Source: Nocardioides kribbensis (GTDB lineage: Bacteria > Actinomycetota > Actinomycetes > Propionibacteriales > Nocardioidaceae). Taken from it: DNA of 64,000 nucleotides. Position numbers and translations under genes: made by a program. The notes beneath the pieces were generated by a model that was not told the DNA's origin, ran no database searches, and was given only the letters and a program-made list of their open reading frames with translations. Each line of letters starts with the position of its first letter. Within the stretch, counting starts at the first letter, position 1. Positions 9,044 through 16,799 of this stretch are shown here, piece after piece. The stretch spans positions 186,001 to 250,000 of the forward strand of contig NZ_JADCLL010000002.1 in assembly GCF_015070375.1 (NCBI RefSeq), in the 5' to 3' direction.

Positions 9044-9427
9044 CCCGTGCTGGGGATGCGCTTTATCTGCTCAGTCCGCATCTAATCTGCCTACTTGCGC
9101 AGTCTGGCGCGCTTGGGTCACCCAATCTGCGCATACGCCGCGGAGGCAGCGACCATGGTGCCGCGGCTACAACGGGCACTCGATTCGCACCTGCTCGAAA
9201 GGCATTCGCGTTGCCTTCTCACAGGTTCATAGGTCATCGGCACCCGCGACGACCGCTCGTGGCAGGCGCGGGGCGCCGACATGGCGGCAGACTCCCGTCC
9301 GATGCATACCGTTCTGGCGTTCTGCGCTGGCATTTCCGGGGGACGCCGATGGAGTTCATGGCACGGTCCCTCCGCCGGGATTTCAGGGTAAGAAGCACTT
9401 GTGGTGCCTGTGGCTCCCCGCCGCAGT
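9044..9427. other. Gene-free left end of the accessory island
   Basis: About 380 bp with no credible gene and clearly lower GC than the dnaB side. The first 90 bp contain several near-copies of an ATCTGC/TCTGCGC word (for example at about 9066, 9083 and 9125). No tRNA, integrase gene or duplicate of the right-hand junction was found here. Confidence 0.5.
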
Positions 9428-9433
9428 TACGCT
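9428..9433 (+). promoter_or_regulatory. Leaderless-type -10 for the gene starting at 9440
   Basis: TACGCT followed by exactly 6 nt and then GTG 9440. This spacing matches many other genes in the window and is the reason this start was chosen. Confidence 0.5.
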
Positions 9434-9439
9434 CAAGAG

Positions 9440-9838
9440 GTGCGGGATGACGATGTCTCAACCGCGGGTATGCATCCGATGTACGCCGCCATCGGCCCCT
9501 TCTACGACTCCGACGGGGCTCGCGCTCAGCTCGATGGACTAGACGAGCTGGGACTTGAAGCTCAGCGCAAGTCCGGGGCGGTGCTCGCCATGCAGGCCGG
9601 GGACGATAGCTGGCTCTATCCGGCGTGGCAGTTCACCGGGAGTGGCACGGTGCACCCTGCGCTTGTGCCGGTCTTAGAGGTCCTGCGTGTCCTGGATCCG
9701 TGGGCGGCGGGCGTCTGGTTGATCAATCCGCATCCGGACCTCGACGGAAAGAGCCCCCGCGAGGCGCTAAGGAAGAGTGTCGCGCCGTCCGTGATCGTGC
9801 GGCTGGCTCGCCATGACGTCCACACGCTCACCAGCTGA
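9440..9838 (+). CDS. Orphan protein resembling the toxin-binding half of MbcA/ParS/Xre antitoxins
   Basis: 132 residues from GTG 9440. The C-terminal third (LDPWAAGVWLINPHPDLDGK, then SPREALRKS...IVRLARHD) resembles the MbcA/ParS (DUF2384-like) module: a helix, then W-L-x-x-P-x-P-x-L-x-G-x-S-P-x-E-x-L. In that family this part holds a RES-domain toxin. No helix-turn-helix is obvious in the N-terminal part, and no RES toxin gene is adjacent on either strand. It may be an antitoxin remnant, an anti-addiction gene or a standalone protein. It is the first gene of the island. The family assignment rests on motif resemblance only. Confidence 0.5.
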   Translation: MRDDDVSTAGMHPMYAAIGPFYDSDGARAQLDGLDELGLEAQRKSGAVLAMQAGDDSWLYPAWQFTGSGTVHPALVPVLEVLRVLDPWAAGVWLINPHPDLDGKSPREALRKSVAPSVIVRLARHDVHTLTS

Positions 9839-10150
9839 ACGCCGCCCACCCCGCCAGCCGACGCTCAAACCCGTCCCTGCCTAGGGTCAGTCCCTTGGGC
9901 CGCCACAGTCACCGCGGAGCTGCGGTCTTGACAAGCGTGAAAGACAACGACTGAACAGCCTCCCAGCCCCCTCCACGAGGCGCAGCCCTATCCTCGTCTG
10001 GCGCACGACTCTCTGACGCATGTCCAACCTGTTGTCGGCAGTAGAAGGCAGGATTGGCTAGGTGGGCCTTCATGCGAAGCCCGGCCACCACAATGTGCGC
10101 AGGGAGCACCAGGACTCGGTTGCGGCCGACCAGAAGTTGGAGTTTGAAGG
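9839..10150. other. Gene-free stretch before the restriction-modification operon
   Basis: 312 bp with no convincing gene on either strand. A perfect TTGACA occurs at 9928-9933, but no good -10 lies at the right distance. Composition is lower in GC than the chromosome on either side of the island. Confidence 0.4.
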
Positions 10151-10843
10151 GTGACGCTGACCGAGGAGATCATCGAGGTGCTGGTGGTGAAGCCGCGGAA
10201 TCGTGTCAAGGCCTATGGGGAGGTCTTCACGCCGCGTCACATGGTCGACCGGATGCTCGACCTGGTGCGAGCCGAGTTGGAGGCTGCCCCGAATTTCGTC
10301 GACAAGACGTTCCTCGAGCCCGCCGCGGGGGACGGCAACTTCCTCGTCGCAATCCTCCACCGCAAGCTCCGGGCGCTGACGGTCCACTACCCGCCCGAGG
10401 CTTGGCCCACCGAGTCTCTCTTCGCGCTCGCCTCGATCTACGGCGTCGAGCTGCTCGAGGACAACCACGCGGACGCGCGCAACGCCATGCTCGAAGAGTT
10501 CGAGAGCTTTCATGCGGGCCATGAAATCCCCTGTGACCTGAGCACGGACTTGATGCGGGCCGCGACCTTCCTAGTCGAGACGAACATCGTTCGTGGGAAC
10601 ATGCTCAGCGGCTTTCTGGTCGACGAGGACGGCTCCGAGGCCGGTCAGGCGCTCATCACGTTCTCGTGGTGGAACCGCGTGGACGGCAAGCCTGGCATGG
10701 TCCAGCGTGAGACGTTCACCCTTGAGTCTCTCCGCAAGCAGGCGCAGGGCCGAGAGGACCTTTTCGACCTGTTCAACGTGGGCCAGGAGAACCCGTACTT
10801 GTCATGCCCGATTGATCAGGTGCACAAGGAGACAACCCGCTGA
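10151..10843 (+). CDS. N6-adenine methyltransferase fragment carrying the SAM-binding motif
   Basis: 230 residues, start GTG 10151. The N-terminal half is a class I methyltransferase fold of the HsdM/Eco57I type: GEVFTPRHMVDRMLDL, then motif I FLEPAAGDGNFLVAIL, then YGVELLEDN (motif II region). The catalytic NPPY motif is absent, so this polypeptide alone should not methylate DNA. Its stop overlaps the next start by one base (TGATG), indicating translational coupling. The missing NPPY is found in the third gene of the operon (14162). I infer that it is the SAM-binding part of a methyltransferase assembled from separate chains, or a specificity or regulatory subunit. Confidence 0.75.
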   Translation: MTLTEEIIEVLVVKPRNRVKAYGEVFTPRHMVDRMLDLVRAELEAAPNFVDKTFLEPAAGDGNFLVAILHRKLRALTVHYPPEAWPTESLFALASIYGVELLEDNHADARNAMLEEFESFHAGHEIPCDLSTDLMRAATFLVETNIVRGNMLSGFLVDEDGSEAGQALITFSWWNRVDGKPGMVQRETFTLESLRKQAQGREDLFDLFNVGQENPYLSCPIDQVHKETTR

Positions 10844-13800
10844 TGGGGAGCCCCGACATCCAGACTTTCCGCGAGGTCGTCCCGTACATCTATTCGTGGA
10901 AGACGCCTGACATCCCGAAGTACGACGGTTGGGAGAAGATCGGGTACACCGAGCAGAACTCTTCCGAGACGCGCATTGCCCAGCAAGCGAGCCAGCTATC
11001 GGTCGAGAAGGTTCAAGTCTGGTCGTATCGAGCCACGTTCATCACCGAGGATGGCGGACGATTCACCGACACCGACTTCCACGCGTTTCTCAAGCAGCAG
11101 GGCGTGGAGCGCGAGGCGCCGCCGAAATACAAGAAGCGCACCGAATGGCACCGCTTCTCCGCCGCACCTCGCACGTCGCGTGACTACATCCTCGACTTCA
11201 TCAGCAAGAACTTCGCCACGCCCCGGCTTGTCGCTGAAGAGGACTACACGCTCCGGCCCGAGCAGGAAGCAGCGGTGGCGCAGGCGGTCGCTGCGCTGGG
11301 AGCGGGCGAAGGCGAGGTGCTCTGGAACGCCAAGCCCCGGTTCGGAAAGACGCTGACGACGTACCACCTCATGCGAACGATGGACGTCCGCAGGGCGCTC
11401 ATCGTCACGAACCGGCCGGCGATCGCCAACTCCTGGTACGACGACTTCCAGCGGTTCATCGGCCACCAGACGACCTACCAGTTCGTTTCCGAGTCCCCGT
11501 CTCTATCTGAGCGCTCCCCGATGTCACGTGAACAGTGGCGCGCATACTCCACGCAGCACATCGACGAGGACCCGCGGATCATCGAGTTCGTGTCGTTGCA
11601 GGACCTCAAGGGGTCGCAGTACTTCGGCGGCAGCTACGCCAAGCTCAAGCACATCGCTGAGATGGATTGGGATCTGCTGGTCATCGACGAGGCCCACGAG
11701 GGCGTCGATACGACGAAGACAGACATCGCGGTCGACCAGATCAAGCGCACCCACACCTTGCACCTGTCGGGCACGCCGTTCAAGGCGCTCGCCTCCGGAC
11801 GGTTCAGCCAGGATCAGATCTTCAACTGGACCTACGAGGACGAGCAGAACGCTTGCCAAGCGTGGTCAGACGGCTCGCAGGACAACCCGTATGCCCAGCT
11901 CCCGACGCTCAATCTCCTCACGTACCAGCTGTCGCGCATGGTCGCCGACCGCCTCGCCGAGGGCGTCGCCGTCGACGAAGACGAGGTTAGCGTCGACTAC
12001 ACCTTCGACCTGGCCGAGTTCTTTCGCACCAAGGACAACGGCTTCTTCGAGTACGAAGGGGAGGTCCTCAAGTTCCTCGATACGTTGACGACCAACGACA
12101 AGTACCCGTTCTCGACCCCCGAGCTACGCGACGAGGTCCGGCACTCGTTCTGGCTCCTCAACCGTGTCTCCTCGGCGAAAGCGCTCGAACGCCTGCTGAA
12201 GAAGCACGAGGTCTTCAAGGACTACACGATCGTCCTGGCCGCGGGCGACGGTCGCTCTAGCGGCGACGAGAGTCTCGACGAGACCAGCGACGATGCGGCA
12301 GCCACGGGCAAGTCCCTCGGCAAGGTCAGGGAAGCCATCAAGAACGCCGAGGCGGTCGGCGGCAAGACGATCACACTGTCGGTCGGTCAGCTCACCACCG
12401 GCGTCACGGTCCCGGAGTGGACCGCAGTCATTATGCTGTCCAACATCTCCTCGCCAGCGCTCTACATGCAGGCGGCGTTCCGCGCGCAGAACCCTCACAC
12501 GTTCGTCCGCAACGACAACAGGGTGCTCCAGAAGAAGAACGCGTACATCTTCGACTTCGCCCCCGAGCGCACATTGACCATCTTCGACGCGTTCGCCAAC
12601 AACCTCGCCCTACACCCGCCCATCGACACCGGCGAACGGCAAGAGAACATCCGGCGGCTGCTGAACTTCTTCCCCGTCCTCGGCGAAGACTCCGAGGGCC
12701 GGATGATCGAGCTCGACGCTTCCCAGGTGCTCACCTTCCCGCAGGTCTTCAAGGCACGAGAGGTCGTGCGACGCGGATTCCTCTCCAACCTCCTGTTCGC
12801 GAACGTCGCCGGCATCTTCCGCTACAGCGAGCACGTCAAGGAGATCCTCGACAAGCTACCCACTGCCAAGCAGGGCAAGGTCACGACCGGGCAGTCGCTG
12901 GAGCTGCCCTACCCGCCGCCCGCCACCGACAAGGACGGGAACGTCAAGATCGACGTCGAGACCGTCATCAACCCGATGGTCGCTGAGCTCGGCAAGCCCA
13001 TCTGGTCGGTCGAGTCGATCCCGCCCATCGACGGGAGCACCCCCGGGCAAACGGCGGCAATCAAGATCGCCGAGGCCGTCACCGAGCAGGCGCGCACCAA
13101 ACGCACCGAGCTCCAGGAGTCCTACGGGCTCACCTCAAAGCAGGTCGAGCGCGACACCAAAGCGACCGAGGTCAAGGTGAAGGCCGAGGTCGAGCGCGCC
13201 TATGCCGAGCACAAGATCGCCCAGCAACACCTCGAAGACGAGGCCGAGAAGGCGGCTACGGAGGCCGAGGCGCAAGCGGTGGCGACTAAGCGTGCCGCGG
13301 CCCACCAAGCGTTCCAGGCGAACATCCTGAGCATCGTCGAGGAGACGATGGACAAGATCGTCCCCGAGGTCGTGACCCGCGAGGAGACTAAGAAGGTCCA
13401 GAAGCAGGCCGACAAGTCGATGGACGACGCCCGAAGCCACCTTCGCGGCTTCGCTCGCACCATTCCGATGTTCCTCATGGCCTACGGCGACCGAGACATC
13501 CGGCTCGCGAACTTCGACGACTACACCCCCGACGACGTGTTCGAGGAGATCACCGGGATCACGGAGGCCGAGTTCCGCCTCCTGCGCGACGGTCAGGATG
13601 TCGCCGAGGCGGATGGCAGCGTTATCACGATTCCCGGCCTCTTCGACGAGGCCGTCTTCGACCAGGCCATCCAGGAGTTCCTCGACAAGAAGGCTGAGCT
13701 CGCTGACTACTTCGATGACGCACTGACCGAGGACATCTTCGCCTACATCCCCCAGCAGAAGACGTCCCTGGTGTTCACACCGAAGGCCGTCGTCAACAAG

Positions 13801-14160
13801 ATGGTCGACATCCTTGAGGCCGAGAACCCGGGTATCTTCACCGACCCGACAAAGACCTTCGCCGACCTGTTCTCAACGGCCGGACTCTTCCTCATGGAGC
13901 TCGTCCGCCGCCTCGATGCGGGCCTCGCCCAAGCGATCCCCGACCAAAACGAACGCCTGCGCCACATCCTCAGCTCGCAGATCTACGAGATGAGCCACAA
14001 CGAGATTCTGCACCGCATCACTATCGAAGCCGTCTCAGGCGGCGTCGAAGAACGCAAGGCCTGGATCGAGAACTCAGGGCACTTCCGGGTCGACAACCTC
14101 GCCAACATGACGCCCGAACAACGCGCCAAGACGATCGCCGAAATGCTGGGAGACGACTGA
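10843..14160 (+). CDS. GIY-YIG-like nuclease / SF2 helicase / degenerate methyltransferase fusion (restriction protein)
   Basis: 1105 residues. Residues about 13-50 (VPYIYSW ... EKIGYTEQNSSETRIAQQ) resemble a GIY-YIG/T5orf172 nuclease. Residues about 140-560 form a superfamily 2 helicase: Walker A KPRFGKT, DEAH in LLVIDEAHEG, SGT in LSGTPFKAL, and a motif VI-like QAAFRAQNP. Residues about 760-870 are a charged coiled coil. The C-terminus (about 980-1105) looks like the start of an N6 methyltransferase (VFTPKAVVNKMVDILE) but has FADLFSTAGLFLMEL where the SAM-binding motif would read DPACGSG, so that site is probably altered. The protein stops just before the place where NPPY would follow, and the next gene begins there 1 nt later. 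Function inferred: DNA translocation and cleavage in a restriction system. Confidence 0.75.
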   Translation: MGSPDIQTFREVVPYIYSWKTPDIPKYDGWEKIGYTEQNSSETRIAQQASQLSVEKVQVWSYRATFITEDGGRFTDTDFHAFLKQQGVEREAPPKYKKRTEWHRFSAAPRTSRDYILDFISKNFATPRLVAEEDYTLRPEQEAAVAQAVAALGAGEGEVLWNAKPRFGKTLTTYHLMRTMDVRRALIVTNRPAIANSWYDDFQRFIGHQTTYQFVSESPSLSERSPMSREQWRAYSTQHIDEDPRIIEFVSLQDLKGSQYFGGSYAKLKHIAEMDWDLLVIDEAHEGVDTTKTDIAVDQIKRTHTLHLSGTPFKALASGRFSQDQIFNWTYEDEQNACQAWSDGSQDNPYAQLPTLNLLTYQLSRMVADRLAEGVAVDEDEVSVDYTFDLAEFFRTKDNGFFEYEGEVLKFLDTLTTNDKYPFSTPELRDEVRHSFWLLNRVSSAKALERLLKKHEVFKDYTIVLAAGDGRSSGDESLDETSDDAAATGKSLGKVREAIKNAEAVGGKTITLSVGQLTTGVTVPEWTAVIMLSNISSPALYMQAAFRAQNPHTFVRNDNRVLQKKNAYIFDFAPERTLTIFDAFANNLALHPPIDTGERQENIRRLLNFFPVLGEDSEGRMIELDASQVLTFPQVFKAREVVRRGFLSNLLFANVAGIFRYSEHVKEILDKLPTAKQGKVTTGQSLELPYPPPATDKDGNVKIDVETVINPMVAELGKPIWSVESIPPIDGSTPGQTAAIKIAEAVTEQARTKRTELQESYGLTSKQVERDTKATEVKVKAEVERAYAEHKIAQQHLEDEAEKAATEAEAQAVATKRAAAHQAFQANILSIVEETMDKIVPEVVTREETKKVQKQADKSMDDARSHLRGFARTIPMFLMAYGDRDIRLANFDDYTPDDVFEEITGITEAEFRLLRDGQDVAEADGSVITIPGLFDEAVFDQAIQEFLDKKAELADYFDDALTEDIFAYIPQQKTSLVFTPKAVVNKMVDILEAENPGIFTDPTKTFADLFSTAGLFLMELVRRLDAGLAQAIPDQNERLRHILSSQIYEMSHNEILHRITIEAVSGGVEERKAWIENSGHFRVDNLANMTPEQRAKTIAEMLGDD

Positions 14161-14161
14161 C

Positions 14162-15217
14162 ATGACCAAGAAGTTCGACGTCGTCATCGGCAACCCTCCA
14201 TACCAGGAGGAGGCCCAGGGTGAGGGCACCCGAGAGACCCCCATTTACCACCGCTTTATGGACGCCGCGTACGAAGTCGGCACTAAGGCTGTGCTCATCA
14301 CCCCCGCGCGCTTCTTGTTCGACGGTGGCCTCACGCCCAAGGCGTGGAACCGGAAGATGCTTGCGGATGAGCACCTGAGCGTGGCCCACTACGAGTCCGA
14401 CTCAAGCCGTCTGTTCCCGAGCCTTACGGACCCCATCAAGGGCGGCATCGCCGTCACCTACCGCGACTCGGAGCGCACGCTTGGCCCCATCGGCTCCTTC
14501 ATCAAGCACCCCGAGCTCACCACGATCCGAGACAAAGTCCTGGAGTCCGGAACGGCCTTTATCGAGACCCTCGGCATCACGAGCTCACGCTCATACCGCT
14601 ACACCACGAAGTTGTATGAGGACCATCCTGAGGCATTCGCAATGCGCCCCGTGGGCAACACAGCCTTGGTCAACACCAACGCGTTTGAGTTGTTCTCGTT
14701 CCTGTACCACGCCGAGAAGCCCAGCGATGGCAGCGAGTACGTGCGCGTCCTCGGAGTGATCAAGAACAGGCGCGCATACCGCTGGCTTCGCAGCGACTAC
14801 GTCACCGGCCCTCCCTCGTTCGGTGCTTACAAGGTTGCGATCCCGAAGGCGAACGGGTCGGGGTCGACCACCGACTTCTTCGGCGTCCCATTGAACAACC
14901 CGACCGTGCTTGCGCCGGGGATCGCTGTCACGCAGACGTTCATCACCATCGGGTCGTTTGAGACCGAAGCCGCCGCGGAGGCGTGCTTGAAGTACCTCAA
15001 GTCCAAGTTCGCCAGAGCGATGCTGGGAGTCCTGAAGATCACGCAGGACAACCCGCGAAGCACGTGGAAGTTCGTCCCGGCACAGAACTTCACGAGCAGC
15101 TCGGACATCGACTGGACCAAGACGATCGCCGAGATCGACGCTCAGCTATACGCGAAGTACGGCCTCGACCCCAAGGAGATCTCCTTCATCGAGGACAACG
15201 TCAAGCCAATGGACTGA
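14162..15217 (+). CDS. Eco57I-type N6-adenine methyltransferase fragment with NPPY motif and target-recognition region
   Basis: 351 residues. The catalytic motif IV NPPY sits at residues 11-14 (KKFDVVIGNPPYQEEAQGEG), far closer to the N-terminus than in a complete methyltransferase, because motif I and the upstream fold are missing. The rest resembles the C-terminal half of Eco57I-type enzymes, including KAVLITPARFLFDGG, and the later part is likely the DNA-recognition domain. It starts 1 nt after the helicase stop, so it is co-translated. It is expected to act with the products of 10151 and/or 10843. It ends the plus-strand operon and converges with the jet genes. Confidence 0.8.
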   Translation: MTKKFDVVIGNPPYQEEAQGEGTRETPIYHRFMDAAYEVGTKAVLITPARFLFDGGLTPKAWNRKMLADEHLSVAHYESDSSRLFPSLTDPIKGGIAVTYRDSERTLGPIGSFIKHPELTTIRDKVLESGTAFIETLGITSSRSYRYTTKLYEDHPEAFAMRPVGNTALVNTNAFELFSFLYHAEKPSDGSEYVRVLGVIKNRRAYRWLRSDYVTGPPSFGAYKVAIPKANGSGSTTDFFGVPLNNPTVLAPGIAVTQTFITIGSFETEAAAEACLKYLKSKFARAMLGVLKITQDNPRSTWKFVPAQNFTSSSDIDWTKTIAEIDAQLYAKYGLDPKEISFIEDNVKPMD

Positions 15218-15413
15218 CCGCGCGGGCGGGATTCGACTGGCCCGTCGCCATCATCTGATGTGCACTTGCTCTTGCCAATGCGGGTCGCTAGCGCCGGACT
15301 GCCCGGACGGAGCCACTCCCATGAGTCCCCAACCAACTGGTCACGAGGAGGTCGGCGGAGCACGGAGGTCCAATCCAGGGCCGTGGGTCTGACTCCTGGC
15401 GTCAGGCTCGCTC

Positions 15414-16799
15414 CTATCCGACGATCCCCGTTCGCTCAGCCGCCCGAACCTGGCTCACTTGAGTGAGGTCGCTGAGCAGGACGTCGAGCAGCGCCTCCTC
15501 GTGGACCGCGACACCCGCGTGTGCCATCGACACCGCTAACCGTGGGTCCCATGGTGTCTCCACACGTCGTCCCGTCAGCGGCACCCGGTCTACCGAACTC
15601 GCAGACGCGATTGCCACCTCGTAGTCGCTCGCGCCTAGACGCCACGGCTCGACACCCGCGGCCAGCAACCGACCCGCGATCGCCACCCCCGACCAGTCAA
15701 AGTCCCCGTGGTACCGCACCCGAACACCCTGATCCACCAGACCCCGGATGAGCAGCCAGCCCACACTGGCCGGATTTCCCGAGGTACACACCAGCGCACC
15801 CCCGGCTCCCGCTCGCGCGGCCGCCTGCAGAACCTGCGGGTTCTCGCACACCGAGACCAGCGCCCCGTCCGCTGCCCACTGGACGCCCGCGGCGGGACCA
15901 CGCAGCTCATGCAGCGTCAGGTGCGTGACCAGACCTAAGTCGGCCCGCGCCCGCATCATCGTCGACCACGGGTCGTCGCCGGGCGGCCGCAGCGACCACG
16001 CAAGGACCGTCCCGGACAGCTCGTCGGGGACGACCCCGAGCTTGCTCCACAGAGCCCGTGCGTCGCCAGCCGACTCCGGCACCCGTTCGCCGAGAGCAGC
16101 CGCGGCCGCACGCAACACCAGCGCAGCTGCCACCTTGCCCGGGTCCAAACCGTGGGCGTCCCCGGTACATCTGGTCGCGAGCTCGGCTAGCCCCCACCCC
16201 GCGCGCAATCCCGACCCCAGGTCCGTGGAACCGGGTACTGCGTCCGGCCGTGCGGACGGAATCAGGGTTCCGGCACCCGCCAGCTCGGCCAGTACCGCCC
16301 CCGCGTGTGCGATGGCCGTGGCCGCTCCGCCGCCTGCCCGGGTCAGCAGTCCAGCCAGCCGTACGCCGTCGACGAACTCCGGCACCCAGCTCAGATCAGC
16401 GAGGCCCGCATCTGCCAGTGCGACATCGAGCTGCGCCGCTGTACCTGCTCGCGCGTCCGCCTTCGCGGCGCGGGCGGCCTTCCGGTCATCGAGAGGCCCT
16501 GTCAGGGTCCCGACGACCGCGACCAAACCCGCTGAAGCCGCAGACCGTCGCAAGGCCCCGTCGAGGTCCTGGAGCCGGAGCCTGGACGGTCGCGCGACGC
16601 GCCGGCCGAGCAAGCCGCCGAGCCGCTCCATCCCCGCCTCGTCGAGGTCGACTGCGACGACTCCGGCGACGCGGAGGCCGTTGCGTTCGAGGCGGCCGCG
16701 AACCCCGTCCCACAGCGGCGTCAGGGACGCGTGGCCGAGGTAGGCCCGCGTGTCCGCCGGCATCGGCGGACCGGTTCGTGTCGCGGCAGGCTCAGTCAT
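15414..16799 (-). CDS. jetD: Wadjet JetD-like Toprim-fold nuclease (TIGR02679/DUF2399)
   Basis: 461 residues. The C-terminal third carries Toprim-type acidic residues: a Glu in VCENPQV and the D-x-D of YHGDFDWSG, the metal-binding signatures of the DUF2399 nuclease family. The N-terminal part matches the long helical region of TIGR02679 proteins. In Wadjet systems JetD cuts plasmid DNA that the SMC-like JetABC motor has extruded. Its start overlaps the jetC stop by 4 bp. It is the last gene of a four-gene minus-strand operon. Confidence 0.88.
   Translation of the reverse strand: MTEPAATRTGPPMPADTRAYLGHASLTPLWDGVRGRLERNGLRVAGVVAVDLDEAGMERLGGLLGRRVARPSRLRLQDLDGALRRSAASAGLVAVVGTLTGPLDDRKAARAAKADARAGTAAQLDVALADAGLADLSWVPEFVDGVRLAGLLTRAGGGAATAIAHAGAVLAELAGAGTLIPSARPDAVPGSTDLGSGLRAGWGLAELATRCTGDAHGLDPGKVAAALVLRAAAAALGERVPESAGDARALWSKLGVVPDELSGTVLAWSLRPPGDDPWSTMMRARADLGLVTHLTLHELRGPAAGVQWAADGALVSVCENPQVLQAAARAGAGGALVCTSGNPASVGWLLIRGLVDQGVRVRYHGDFDWSGVAIAGRLLAAGVEPWRLGASDYEVAIASASSVDRVPLTGRRVETPWDPRLAVSMAHAGVAVHEEALLDVLLSDLTQVSQVRAAERTGIVG

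Noticed and set aside
9044..9428. tRNA attachment site or integrase at the left island edge
   Set aside because: No cloverleaf, T-loop signature or recombinase gene was found on either strand, and no direct repeat matching the right junction.
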